Positions 44,228 through 53,022 of a stretch of 64,000 nt of DNA are shown here, piece after piece (positions within the stretch are counted from its first letter, which is position 1; every line of letters starts with the position of its first letter). The notes beneath the pieces are model-generated. The model worked only from the letters and a program-made list of their open reading frames with translations, searched no databases and was not told where the DNA came from. The DNA lies in NCBI GenBank assembly GCA_034435975.1, contig DAOTWD010000014.1:178753-242752 (forward strand), in the 5' to 3' direction. The stretch is from CAKZQX01 sp034435975 (GTDB lineage Bacteria; Chloroflexota; Chloroflexia; Chloroflexales; Chloroflexaceae). The position numbers were made by a program, and so were the translations under genes.

Positions 44228-46972
44228 ATGATCCATTCCCCAACCGGAGCCAGTCGCCAGGATTGTCGGAGATCGGCCCACCCACACGCGACCCAGATCA
44301 CAGACAGCCAGCGCAACCAGGAGGCTCTGCGCCGGCGCTCCGTGCTACTGTTGTTCCTGCTGATCGCGGCGACACTGCTGCTGACGCTGGCATTACGTGC
44401 GCCGCCGCGCTGGAAGCTCGATGTGGGCACGGACGGCGATGACCGCTTCGTATATGGCTTTTCGGTGGCAGAAGTTGAGCGCGGCGGCACAACGACTTTT
44501 CGCTGGAGCGGGCCTGATGCGCGCCTGGTGCTGCATGGCGCGAACAGTCGTGCCTTTGTGTTGCGCTTACGCCTCTACGATGAGCAACCGGCTCCGACCA
44601 ACGACCGGCGCCTGGCGTTGCAGCGCAATGGGCAGGACGTGGCGGCCTGGCAGATGCACAACGGTTGGCGAGTCTATCACGTGCTGCTCGACACCGACGC
44701 GGTCGGCCAGGGACTGGAAGCCACGCCGCTGCACCTGGTCAGCCCGATCCAGCGCCCCGGCGCGGAAGATGGGCGGCGCTTAGGCGTGGTGCTGGACTGG
44801 CTGGAGATCGTGCCACTGGATCGGCATCAGGTAGGACAGAGCAGCGTCGTTCCGCTGCAACGGGCGTTGCTGTTTACCTGGGCGCTGGCGCTGCTGGCAG
44901 GCATATGCTGGCAACTGGATCGTAACTGGCTGCTGCATTGGCCGCGCCTGCCGCGCCTGACGGTGACTCGGATTTGTGTGCTGGTGGGACTGCTCGCTGT
45001 GGCGCTGCTCTGGTGGGCGCTGCGCAATCCCTACACGCTGGCCTGGGCGCTGCCCGCAACGCCGTGGCTGCTGGGCCTGGCAACACTGCTGCTGGCGGGG
45101 ATGCCAGCGATTGTCACCACGCAACGGTGGTTGCTGGCGGCACAGCAGCACGGGGAGATGCCAGCGCTGCCAACCAGTGCGAGTCTGGCGGCCATGGGGC
45201 TGTTGGTGCTGGCGCAGGTGCTGTTTCATCGCCAGCAGGCGGTCGGGTTGGGTGTCGCGCTGACGGTTGCGAGCGGGGTGCTGCTGCTGGCTGTGGCCCG
45301 TATGTGGCACCTGGCGGATATCTGGGGCGATGCGCCGGATGGCACGCTGGCCGATCTGGTGCCGAGCCGCTGTCAGGCGTTGTTGTGGCTGCTGCTGATT
45401 TTCGCGGTGGCGCTGGGCATGCGCCTGTATCGCATCACGGAGCTACCCTTTGCGCTGTGGCGCGATGAGGCCCGGCACGGGATGATCGCGCTGCGCTTGC
45501 TGGAAGATCCCGATTATCATCCGATTTATATCGCGTCGGGCCGGGTGAATATGCCCGCACTGGGCTTTTATCCTTTCGCCCTCGCTCTGCGGATCTGGGG
45601 CATTCAGGCCTGGTCAATGCGCGTGGTGACGGCGCTGGCGGGGGCGCTGACCGTCTTGCCCCTGTATGCCCTGAGCCGGCAGGTGCGTGGGCGGCGCGAT
45701 GTGGCGCTGCTGGCGGCGATGCTACTGGCGGTTTCGAGCTGGCATGTGACGCTGAGCCGCTTCTCGTTCCCGACCATTTTTGATCCGCTGCTGGGTGTAC
45801 TGGGGCTGTGGCTGCTGCTGGTTGCCTTGAACCTAGATCAGGGTGCCCGCCGCCTCTATCCGCTGATTGGCCTGATGTCCGGACTCTGCCTGGGACTGGC
45901 GGTGCAGACCTATCATACCGGGCGCATGGTGCCGGTGATTGCGGCGGTGCTGGCGCTGCTGCTGCTGTGGCAGTACGCACGGTTCTGGAGACGCTGGGTG
46001 GTAACAATGCTGGCGGTGGGGCTGGGCCTGGTACTGACGCTGCTGCCACTCCTCATCTATGCCGTTCAACATCCCGAAGCATTCAATGAACGGGTGGGCA
46101 ATGTGTTTTTATTGCGCGACGCCGCACTGCAAGCCCGTGCCCCGCTGGCGGCGCTTGATGAATCGCTGGGACGGCACCTGCTGATGTTTAATGTGCAGGG
46201 GGATAGCAATGGCCGCCACCACGCGCCCGACCGCCCGCTGCTCGATTTTGTGACCGGCCTGGGGTTTCTGGTGGGGTGTGCGTTCTTGCTCTACAACTGG
46301 CGCGACTGGCGGAGCATGTTCTTGCTGGCGGGGCTGAGCATTGCGCTGGTACCGAGCGCTCTCGCTGTAAATGGCCCGCACGCGATGCGCAGTATTGGCG
46401 GCACAGTGTTCACTAGCCTGATTGCTGCATTGGGCTGGCTGGCGCTGGTCAGGATGCTGGGGCGAGCGCGACAGCCGTCCCTGGCTACAGATTCGGCCTC
46501 AGTCAGTACAGGCGAAGATTGGCAACGGCTGGGGATTATTGCGGGCACGTTGATCGCGGTGGCGGCGCTGGGGTTGAACTTCTGGATGTACTTTGGCTAT
46601 ATGGCGCAGCACAGTGGCGTGTGGGGATCGTCCTATCCGGTGCAAACGCAGGTGGGCATCTATCTGCGCGATCTGGTGGAACGGCAGGATATGGCGACTC
46701 TGGCGCGGATGTATGTGCCGGAGGGGTTTACCAGCAATGCGGTTTTTAGCTATATGACCGATGGGTTGCCGATCCAGACTTTTACCGATGCGTCGCTGGC
46801 GCAAGTGGCGCAACCGGGTACACTGTTTGTGCTGTCGGGCTACACCCATACCGAAGACGCGCAACGCCTGTTGCCCACGCTGAAGCCGACGCCCAGGCTG
46901 TTTTTGCGCGGCCCTGATTTCCCCGGCACTCATCATCCCTCGTTTGTCGTGTATGCCGTGCCGGAGGGATAG
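44228..46972 (+). CDS. membrane glycosyltransferase, GT39/ArnT-like (PMT_2)
   Basis: A 914-residue integral membrane protein. A first membrane segment (VLLLFLLIAATLLLTLAL, near residues 38-55) is followed by an exported beta-rich region of about 160 residues. About twelve more hydrophobic segments follow. The PMT_2/ArnT signature is near residue 410: LYRITELPFALWRDEARHGMIALRLLEDPDYHP, with the catalytic-type acidic pair in RDEA. A further motif is PALGFYPFALALRIWG. Such enzymes move sugars from polyprenyl-phosphate carriers onto lipids or proteins outside the membrane. This fits with the DPM-like enzyme eight bases upstream making the lipid-linked donor. ATG 44228 is chosen. The substrate cannot be told. 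Confidence 0.85.
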   Translation: MIHSPTGASRQDCRRSAHPHATQITDSQRNQEALRRRSVLLLFLLIAATLLLTLALRAPPRWKLDVGTDGDDRFVYGFSVAEVERGGTTTFRWSGPDARLVLHGANSRAFVLRLRLYDEQPAPTNDRRLALQRNGQDVAAWQMHNGWRVYHVLLDTDAVGQGLEATPLHLVSPIQRPGAEDGRRLGVVLDWLEIVPLDRHQVGQSSVVPLQRALLFTWALALLAGICWQLDRNWLLHWPRLPRLTVTRICVLVGLLAVALLWWALRNPYTLAWALPATPWLLGLATLLLAGMPAIVTTQRWLLAAQQHGEMPALPTSASLAAMGLLVLAQVLFHRQQAVGLGVALTVASGVLLLAVARMWHLADIWGDAPDGTLADLVPSRCQALLWLLLIFAVALGMRLYRITELPFALWRDEARHGMIALRLLEDPDYHPIYIASGRVNMPALGFYPFALALRIWGIQAWSMRVVTALAGALTVLPLYALSRQVRGRRDVALLAAMLLAVSSWHVTLSRFSFPTIFDPLLGVLGLWLLLVALNLDQGARRLYPLIGLMSGLCLGLAVQTYHTGRMVPVIAAVLALLLLWQYARFWRRWVVTMLAVGLGLVLTLLPLLIYAVQHPEAFNERVGNVFLLRDAALQARAPLAALDESLGRHLLMFNVQGDSNGRHHAPDRPLLDFVTGLGFLVGCAFLLYNWRDWRSMFLLAGLSIALVPSALAVNGPHAMRSIGGTVFTSLIAALGWLALVRMLGRARQPSLATDSASVSTGEDWQRLGIIAGTLIAVAALGLNFWMYFGYMAQHSGVWGSSYPVQTQVGIYLRDLVERQDMATLARMYVPEGFTSNAVFSYMTDGLPIQTFTDASLAQVAQPGTLFVLSGYTHTEDAQRLLPTLKPTPRLFLRGPDFPGTHHPSFVVYAVPEG

Positions 46973-47252
46973 GCGGGGCGCTGCGGGACACGGTGCGGAA
47001 GCAGAGGTTGAAGTGCTGAAGCGCGTGCGCAGGCTGAACCGCTGATGTGCGGATGGCACTGACCGGTAGCAAGCCCTTCCAGGCTACCCTCGCATGACTT
47101 TGATCTATCGAAGCGTTGGAGTAATATGTCAGTCCACAGTCCACCCACAACCGAATTCACGGCGGATCATTAGCGGTCAGTGCCGGAGGTAGGGGATTCG
47201 AGGGCATAATGGAGCGACCGATCAGACCGCTACGTCTAAGCTCGCTCTTCCT
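46973..47252. other. intergenic DNA between convergent genes
   Basis: No gene, clear hairpin terminator or family repeat is recognised between the membrane glycosyltransferase and the convergent TPR protein. Confidence 0.3.
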
Positions 47253-48467
47253 TTACCCTCTGCGCTTTCCCTTTTGTGCTTGCGCCGCCTTTTCTTGCAC
47301 CAGTTTCAGGCTCTCCTGGATACGTAGATCATTGGGATCAAGCTTGATCGCTTCTTGCAGTGTTGATATAGCCTGTTCAAACTGATGAAGCTGGGCATAG
47401 GCCAGACCCAGCGCATGGTGATAGTTCGCCTGACGGGGACTCAAGCGAGTGGCCGTTTCCCAGGTTTTCATGGCCATATACCACATCCCCCGATTTTTGA
47501 AAGCGACCCCCATGTTGTACAGGCCCACATCGTCCTGCGCCTCAACTTCAGGCAGTATCCGCATGCGCGGCCCGTAGAAATCGCGGTACCCCAGAATTGT
47601 CAATGCCAGATGGCCACCGAGGATCACGATTGAACAGATGATTGTACTGATACTAAGCAGCCCGACTATCAGCGACAAACCCAGAAGAATGGCATTGAAG
47701 ATGTAGGCCCAGGGTTTGCACCGTAAATAGGCACGCCCCATCTGTATAACAAAACCGCCTCCCACCAGCATAAAGATACCGAGAAAAACACTATCAGCAC
47801 CAGACTGAAACTGACTAGACTCATAGAGTCCAGCTCCAATCAAAAACAGTCCCCCCAGCATACCGAGAATACCACTGATGATCCACAAGAAACCCACGAT
47901 TGTAGTGGCAATCGAACGCTTTTCACGTGGTGTACCGCGCACCATCAAGCTCCGGTGGCAACTGGGGCAGGTATGATGCCGGGCCAGGGTGGGCGCACCA
48001 CAATAGGGACAGGGATATTGATCAGTCTCTGGCGCTGCTGTGAGCGGGGAGGAGCCTTGTTCTTGCGGGCGCGTCGCCAGCGGAGTTGTGCCATCATCGT
48101 GCACCTGGTGGGTTGCGCCTGTGACAGGGGGCCGGGTTGGCGCTGAAAATGGGGCTGGAATGGGTGGGGGATCAGGTGCTGGCACGGCAGGAGCCCTATC
48201 GGTTGGAGCTGCTGGTGTAGGATGGTGTTGTTCCAGCCATGCCACCCCCCGTCTGGCATGTGGGTTATTGGGATTCAGATCGAGTACATTTTCCAGGCAC
48301 ACACGCTGGTCAGCCGGATCATCAACCACTCCCGCAAGCCAGAGCCAGGCCTGTTCGTTGCGTTCATCAATCTCAATGATTTGCATCAGCACCTGGCGGG
48401 CGACATCACGTTTGCCAGCCTTTGCCGCCGCTATGCCCTCACACAAGAGTTGCTGTGTGTCTATCAT
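47253..48467 (-). CDS. TPR / zinc-ribbon membrane protein
   Basis: A 404-residue protein of unknown function. The N-terminal 80 residues form TPR-like helices (GIAAAKAGKRDVARQVLMQIIEIDERNEQAWLWLAGVV). A Pro/Ala/Thr-rich linker of about 75 residues follows, then a zinc ribbon (CPYCGAPTLARHHTCPSCHRSL). About three to four membrane segments come next (ATTIVGFLWIISGILGMLGGLFLIGAGL; SVFLGIFMLVGGGFVIQMG; IFNAILLGLSLIVGLLSISTIICSIVIL), and C-terminal TPRs (VGLYNMGVAFKNRGMWYMAMKTWETA, ALGLAYAQLHQFEQAISTLQEAI) end with a basic tail. The start lies nine bases after the glycosyltransferase stop, so the two are cotranscribed. Confidence 0.7.
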   Translation of the reverse strand: MIDTQQLLCEGIAAAKAGKRDVARQVLMQIIEIDERNEQAWLWLAGVVDDPADQRVCLENVLDLNPNNPHARRGVAWLEQHHPTPAAPTDRAPAVPAPDPPPIPAPFSAPTRPPVTGATHQVHDDGTTPLATRPQEQGSSPLTAAPETDQYPCPYCGAPTLARHHTCPSCHRSLMVRGTPREKRSIATTIVGFLWIISGILGMLGGLFLIGAGLYESSQFQSGADSVFLGIFMLVGGGFVIQMGRAYLRCKPWAYIFNAILLGLSLIVGLLSISTIICSIVILGGHLALTILGYRDFYGPRMRILPEVEAQDDVGLYNMGVAFKNRGMWYMAMKTWETATRLSPRQANYHHALGLAYAQLHQFEQAISTLQEAIKLDPNDLRIQESLKLVQEKAAQAQKGKRRG

Positions 48468-48476
48468 AGAGCTAAC

Positions 48477-49694
48477 CTAATCGACGACATGTTCTTTCCC
48501 CCAGCTACTTGCACACCATTCCGTATACACTTGATTGTACACCGCAATTGTATCGCGGGCAATATGCTGCCAGTTATACTGTTCACGCACTTCACGCAGG
48601 GCGTTCGCCACCCGCGCCTGTGACCATTCGGGGTGTTGTAGCGTATGCAAAATTCCCCAGGCCAACGAACTGGCACTACCGGGAACAACGGTGATCCCTG
48701 TCTCATGGGGACGCACGACCTCCGTCAGGCCACCGGTTTGCGAAACCACCACTGGACACTCGGCGGCAAAGGCTTCCAGCGCCACAATACCAAACGGTTC
48801 ATAGAGTGATGGAAACGTTGCCACATCGGCCACCCGATAGAGCCGCTCCCGATCATAGTCGGAGATAAAACCCGGTAAGAGGACGTGGGATTGCAAACCC
48901 ATCGCCTTCGTCTGCGCCTGGAGTGCCGGCAAATAGGGGCCAGAACCGGCCATAATCAACCGCGTATCAACCTGGGCCAGCACTTGCGGCCAGGCATCGA
49001 GCAAGACATGGAGGCCTTTTTCATAGACAATCCGCCCGATATAGAACGCAATGCGCTGATCGGGAGCCGCAAATCGGGCGCGAAATGCACGCCGTTCCTC
49101 CGCATTGGTAAATGGATCGGGGCGTACATACACCCCATTGGCGACCACATCAACCTTATCGGCAGGTGTATTAAAATATTCCGTCATCTGGGCAGCCATA
49201 AAGTGCGAACAGACAATCACCCGCCAGGCTTCATAGGCCAGCCACCACTCGATTCCATGCACATGCTGGGCATGATCATCCCCCAGTATCCCCTGACGGC
49301 GCCCGCGCTCAGTTGAATGGATTGTCGCCACGAGCGGTATACGCCAGCGTTGCTTCAACATAATGGCCGCCTTTGCGGTTAACCAGTCATGATTATGGAT
49401 CAGATCAAACCCGCCCACCTGCTCACCAATGGTGACCGCTGCCTGTTCCAATTCCAGGTTAGTACGCTCGACCCGCATCGAGAAGCCCTGACCGTTGGTG
49501 TAGGGCGGCGGAACCCGGAAGACCTGTACACCAGGCACCACGGTTTCGCTGGTTGCCCCACCATGCATCCACGGCGTCAACACAAACACGTTCACTCCCG
49601 CAGCAGCAAGCACCGGGGCTAAATCGGCCACATGTTTACCCAGACCACCAATAATGTGCGGCGGATATTCCCAGGTCAACATTAGAATACGCAT
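48477..49694 (-). CDS. GT4-family glycosyltransferase (glycogen synthase/GlgM-like)
   Basis: A 405-residue GT-B enzyme. It starts MRILMLTWEYPPHIIGGLGKHV, the glycogen/starch synthase-like N-terminal loop (P-P-x-x-G-G-L-G-x-H-V). Other features are HNHDWLTAKAA, VANGVYVRPDPF, YIGRIVYEKGLHVLLDAW, and the donor-site FPSLYEPFGIVALEAFAAECPVVVSQTGGLTEVV (E-x7-E). Given the two GlgC-type genes and the phosphofructokinase on the same strand, it may elongate alpha-glucan with ADP-glucose or make maltose-1-phosphate. The GT4 fold suggests the actinobacterial GlgM/GlgA type rather than GT5. ATG 49694 is chosen because the 47 upstream codons are spacer. Confidence 0.85.
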   Translation of the reverse strand: MRILMLTWEYPPHIIGGLGKHVADLAPVLAAAGVNVFVLTPWMHGGATSETVVPGVQVFRVPPPYTNGQGFSMRVERTNLELEQAAVTIGEQVGGFDLIHNHDWLTAKAAIMLKQRWRIPLVATIHSTERGRRQGILGDDHAQHVHGIEWWLAYEAWRVIVCSHFMAAQMTEYFNTPADKVDVVANGVYVRPDPFTNAEERRAFRARFAAPDQRIAFYIGRIVYEKGLHVLLDAWPQVLAQVDTRLIMAGSGPYLPALQAQTKAMGLQSHVLLPGFISDYDRERLYRVADVATFPSLYEPFGIVALEAFAAECPVVVSQTGGLTEVVRPHETGITVVPGSASSLAWGILHTLQHPEWSQARVANALREVREQYNWQHIARDTIAVYNQVYTEWCASSWGKEHVVD

Positions 49695-49913
49695 CGCTAT
49701 TCTCAAGTAACCCGGTAGACAACCGGGTGCTATGAAAGACCAGTGGTTGACGTTGCCTGGCGAGACACAGTATCGGAGACGACCATGCCTCACCCAGGGT
49801 ATTGAGATTATAGCATTAGCAGGCAGTGAGAACAAGAACCTTCAGGTGCGATAAGGATGCGCCATGACGGAACGGGGGCGAGTTGCAGGATATACAATAC
49901 CAGGGCCTGATCT

Positions 49914-50492
49914 TCAGCATTGCGTGTCCAGCAGCGCTTCGCGCTCCAGCAACGCCTGTTTGCGCGCTGTTCCCCAACGATAGCCACCGAGCCCGCCATC
50001 CCGGCGAATGACGCGATGGCAGGGAATGGCAATGGCGATCGGGTTGGTGGCACAGGCCTGGGCTACAGCACGCACCGCTCGTGGATTGCCCAGTCGAGTC
50101 GCAAGCTCGGCGTAACTGACCGTCCTACCGGGTGGTATCGTCTGGAGTATGGCCCACACGCGCTGCTGAAAGACCGTGCCCTGTACATACAGCGGTAGCT
50201 CAAGCCCACGTTCGGGAGTCACAAGATAGTCTCGCACCCGCGTCATCCAGCCGGTCAAGTCCGGGGCGTCATCAGTACGGTGCGCATGCGGAAACTGCAT
50301 ACGCAAAACTACCTCCAGGGCTAGCGCGTCATCGCCGAGCATCATTGCACAGATACCTGACCTGGTTGCCGCCATAAGTACCTCCCCCAGATCGCACATT
50401 CCGAGCGTAAAGCGTATATCGGCTATGGTCGCATGCCGAATATCCGGTGAGGTGATCGTATTGGATGCAGCCGGTATGGAACGATTTTGCAT
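49914..50492 (-). CDS. ogt: methylated-DNA--protein-cysteine methyltransferase
   Basis: Repairs O6-alkylguanine by irreversible transfer of the alkyl group to its own cysteine. In 192 residues are the N-terminal ribonuclease-like domain (RFTLGMCDLGEVLMAATRSGICAMMLGDD) and the C-terminal domain. The latter has GTVFQQRVWAILQTIPPGRTVSYAELA (helix-turn-helix with the Arg finger), NPIAIAIPCHRVIRRDG (active-site Cys in PCHRV) and GGYRWGTARKQALLERE. This is the Ogt/Ada C-terminal layout without the Ada zinc domain. ATG 50492 follows AGGAG. It lies 50 bp after the RlmI-like gene on the same strand. Confidence 0.95.
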   Translation of the reverse strand: MQNRSIPAASNTITSPDIRHATIADIRFTLGMCDLGEVLMAATRSGICAMMLGDDALALEVVLRMQFPHAHRTDDAPDLTGWMTRVRDYLVTPERGLELPLYVQGTVFQQRVWAILQTIPPGRTVSYAELATRLGNPRAVRAVAQACATNPIAIAIPCHRVIRRDGGLGGYRWGTARKQALLEREALLDTQC

Positions 50493-50541
50493 GGGATTAC
50501 TCCTGACATGAAACCCACCGTGAACCTGCGAGCCGGCTTTT

Positions 50542-51759
50542 TCAGCACAACGGCAGCACACGTGCAACAATAAACTTCAAGTAGCGCCCTTCTGGGAATC
50601 CAACTGGTACCGGATGATCCGCAGCGTGCCCGGCCTCATGCAGGATGAGCAACCGCTGCCGAGACTGAACGGCCGCATCAGCCAGGACTTCACGGAACAT
50701 CTCTGGCGAAATCTGGCTCGTACAACTGGCGGAGACAAGCAACCCACCGGGTGCGACACAGCGTAGTGCCAGCGTGTTGAGACGTGTGTAGGCCCGTTGT
50801 GCCGCATAGCGGCTCCTTCTGGCACGGGCAAAGCTGGGCGGATCGAGAATCACCATATCGAACTGCTCTCTCTGCTGACCAGAGCGCTCCAGCAGCTTGA
50901 AGCAGTCTTCGACAATAAACGAGTGCTGCTCTGGATCAAAGCCATTCAGGTGCAGGTTGTGCACCGCATCCTCGGCAGCATCACGAGCGCTATCGCAATT
51001 CACCACACTGAGAGCCCCACCGCGCAATGCGTACAGCGCAAAGCCCCCGGTGTAGGCAAAACAATTCAGCACCCGGCATCCTTGAGCCCACTGCTCAACC
51101 GTATGCCGATTCTGGCGCTGATCAAGAAAAAGCCCTGTTTTCTGCCCGGCATACAGGTTGGCACGGAAATAGAGGCCGTTTTCTTGCACGACGAGATCGT
51201 CCGGGGGTTGTTCGCCCCAGAGTGATTGGAGCGTAGAGGCGACAGCTTTCTCAGGCTCACCTGCATCCTGATCGTTCCGGGCTATCTCATCGGCAGCAGG
51301 CTGGCGTTGCACGATCCCACGCACATGGTGATCAACCGCTCGTAACGCCGGTATCACCAGTGGCGTCAGCGTCTGCACACTGGCAGCATAGGTCTGAATA
51401 ACTGCATAATCGCCATACCGATCCACAATAATACCGGGCAACCCATCGCCTTCGCCATACAACCAGCGATACGCGTTGGTCTCAGTACGACGCACTGCTG
51501 CCCGCACCTGCCAGGCTTCCTGCACACGAGCCCGGATCCAGGCTGCATCAGGTATCGTATCACGGCTGAAGAGGCGCACAGCGATCGCGCTGCTGGCATC
51601 CCATAGCCCCACCGCACTGAACGACCCGCAGCGTACCCGTACCCACGCACCCGAGGGCAGATCCGCCTCGCCCCGCACCTGATTACGATAGACCCAGGGA
51701 TGCCCCTGCACCAACCGTGCCTTCAGCTCCGGAGAAACCGTGATTTCTGGCAACCGCAT
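50542..51759 (-). CDS. rlmI: 23S rRNA (cytosine-C5)-methyltransferase RlmI-like
   Basis: A class I SAM methyltransferase of the RlmI/RlmK group, acting on rRNA in the cytoplasm. The 405 residues start with a PUA domain (LKARLVQGHPWVYRNQV, GAWVRVRCGSFSAVGLWDASSAIAVRLFSRD). A linker with YRWLYGEGDGLPGIIVDRYGDYAVIQTYA follows. The catalytic domain has NCFAYTGGFALYALRGGA (SAM motif I), VNCDSARDAAEDAVHNLHLNG, MVILDPPSFARARRS and GGLLVSASCTSQIS with the conserved Cys. It starts three bases after the stop of the upstream GlgC paralogue, so it belongs to the same transcript although unrelated in function. Confidence 0.88.
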   Translation of the reverse strand: MRLPEITVSPELKARLVQGHPWVYRNQVRGEADLPSGAWVRVRCGSFSAVGLWDASSAIAVRLFSRDTIPDAAWIRARVQEAWQVRAAVRRTETNAYRWLYGEGDGLPGIIVDRYGDYAVIQTYAASVQTLTPLVIPALRAVDHHVRGIVQRQPAADEIARNDQDAGEPEKAVASTLQSLWGEQPPDDLVVQENGLYFRANLYAGQKTGLFLDQRQNRHTVEQWAQGCRVLNCFAYTGGFALYALRGGALSVVNCDSARDAAEDAVHNLHLNGFDPEQHSFIVEDCFKLLERSGQQREQFDMVILDPPSFARARRSRYAAQRAYTRLNTLALRCVAPGGLLVSASCTSQISPEMFREVLADAAVQSRQRLLILHEAGHAADHPVPVGFPEGRYLKFIVARVLPLC

Positions 51760-51762
51760 GTG

Positions 51763-53001
51763 TTAGATCGTTGTCCCACTCGACACCAGTTTATCATGCC
51801 CGAAGGCCGACTCGCTCATTCGTGGACGAATGGCGACATTGCGTCCTACGCGTATACCGGCAGGCACCTGAGAGCGCATACCAACCAGTGTCAATCCTGT
51901 GTTCAGCGTATATGGTGCCTGACTGTTGGGCGTATTATCCTCACCGTCGCCGAGCACAGCACCTTCCCCAATGCGTACCCCTTCATCCAGAATACAGCGA
52001 TCAATCACTGCGCCAGGGCCAATCCAGGTATCACCCAGAATAATCGCATCACGTACCACCGCGCCAGAGGAAACAAACACACCCGGCGAGAGCATCGAGC
52101 GCAGCACGTGACCATAGACTCGGCACCCATCGCTGACCATGCTATTCTCGATGCGTGCTTCGGCCCCGATTTCAACCGCCGGGCGCTGGGCGCTGGTGGT
52201 ATGGATGACCCAGTCTGGATCGTACAGGTCGAGCGCAGGCGTCTCACCAATCAAGGCCATATTGGCTTCGTAGTAGGCCTGTATCGTTCCTACATCGGCC
52301 CAGTAGCCATTGAAGGTATAGGCATAGACGGATGACTGTTCAATCAGGCGGGGCAAGAGTTCACGCCCAAAATCCACCTCCTGACCACCGAGGATCTCCA
52401 GCAAAAAGTTCTTCCGAAAGACATAGATGCCCATCGAGGCCAGACTGATACTACTACGTCGCGGCTTTTCCACAAACCGCTCGACACGCCCGTTCGCATC
52501 CACTGATACGATACCATAGCGATAGGCTTCGTGAGGGCTGACATGATGCACAGCCAGCGTTATATCCGCCTCACGTTCCTGGTGCATACGCAGCAGCGGT
52601 TGGTAATCCATACAATAAACATGATCGCCAGCCAGCAACAACACGGCCTCAACAGGCTGATCGGCAATAAAATCGAGGTTATAGCGCACGGCATCGGCCG
52701 TGCCGCGCTGCCACCCGCCACCTTCCGGGGTAGGCGAAGGATGCAGGATGCGCAAGCCACCCTGGGCACGGTCAAGATCCCAGGGCCGCCCGACACCCAG
52801 GTGTGTGTTCAGCGATTGCGGGCGATACTGGGTCAGCACCCCGACATTGTAGATTCCGGAGTTCACACAGTTGGAAAGCGCGAAATCAATAATGCGATAC
52901 TTGCCTGCAAAGGGGACAGCAGCCTCAGTACGTTCAGCGGTCAATACATTGAGTGCTGGAGAATCACCTCCGGCCAGGATCAACGCCAATGTTCGTAACA
53001 T
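51763..53001 (-). CDS. GlgC-family paralogue with altered catalytic N-terminus (GlgD-like regulatory subunit?)
   Basis: A 412-residue member of the ADP-glucose pyrophosphorylase family, 21 bp downstream of the canonical glgC and clearly homologous to it along its length (YRIIDFALSNCVNSGIYNVGVLTQYRPQSLN, GDHVYCMDY, ASMGIYVF, GYWADVGTIQAYYEANM, left-handed beta-helix with GPGAVIDRCIL). The signature GGxGTRLxxLT..RAKPxVP is replaced by GGDSPALNVLTAERTEAAVP, losing the basic residues that bind the triphosphate. In the catalytic loop Lys is replaced by Cys (GDHVYCMDY for GDHIYKMDY). It is therefore probably a non-catalytic or modified subunit, like Bacillus GlgD. No frameshift or stop is present and the rest is well kept. 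Confidence 0.85.
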   Translation of the reverse strand: MLRTLALILAGGDSPALNVLTAERTEAAVPFAGKYRIIDFALSNCVNSGIYNVGVLTQYRPQSLNTHLGVGRPWDLDRAQGGLRILHPSPTPEGGGWQRGTADAVRYNLDFIADQPVEAVLLLAGDHVYCMDYQPLLRMHQEREADITLAVHHVSPHEAYRYGIVSVDANGRVERFVEKPRRSSISLASMGIYVFRKNFLLEILGGQEVDFGRELLPRLIEQSSVYAYTFNGYWADVGTIQAYYEANMALIGETPALDLYDPDWVIHTTSAQRPAVEIGAEARIENSMVSDGCRVYGHVLRSMLSPGVFVSSGAVVRDAIILGDTWIGPGAVIDRCILDEGVRIGEGAVLGDGEDNTPNSQAPYTLNTGLTLVGMRSQVPAGIRVGRNVAIRPRMSESAFGHDKLVSSGTTI

Positions 53002-53022
53002 AATCCTTAAATTTCCTACTCC

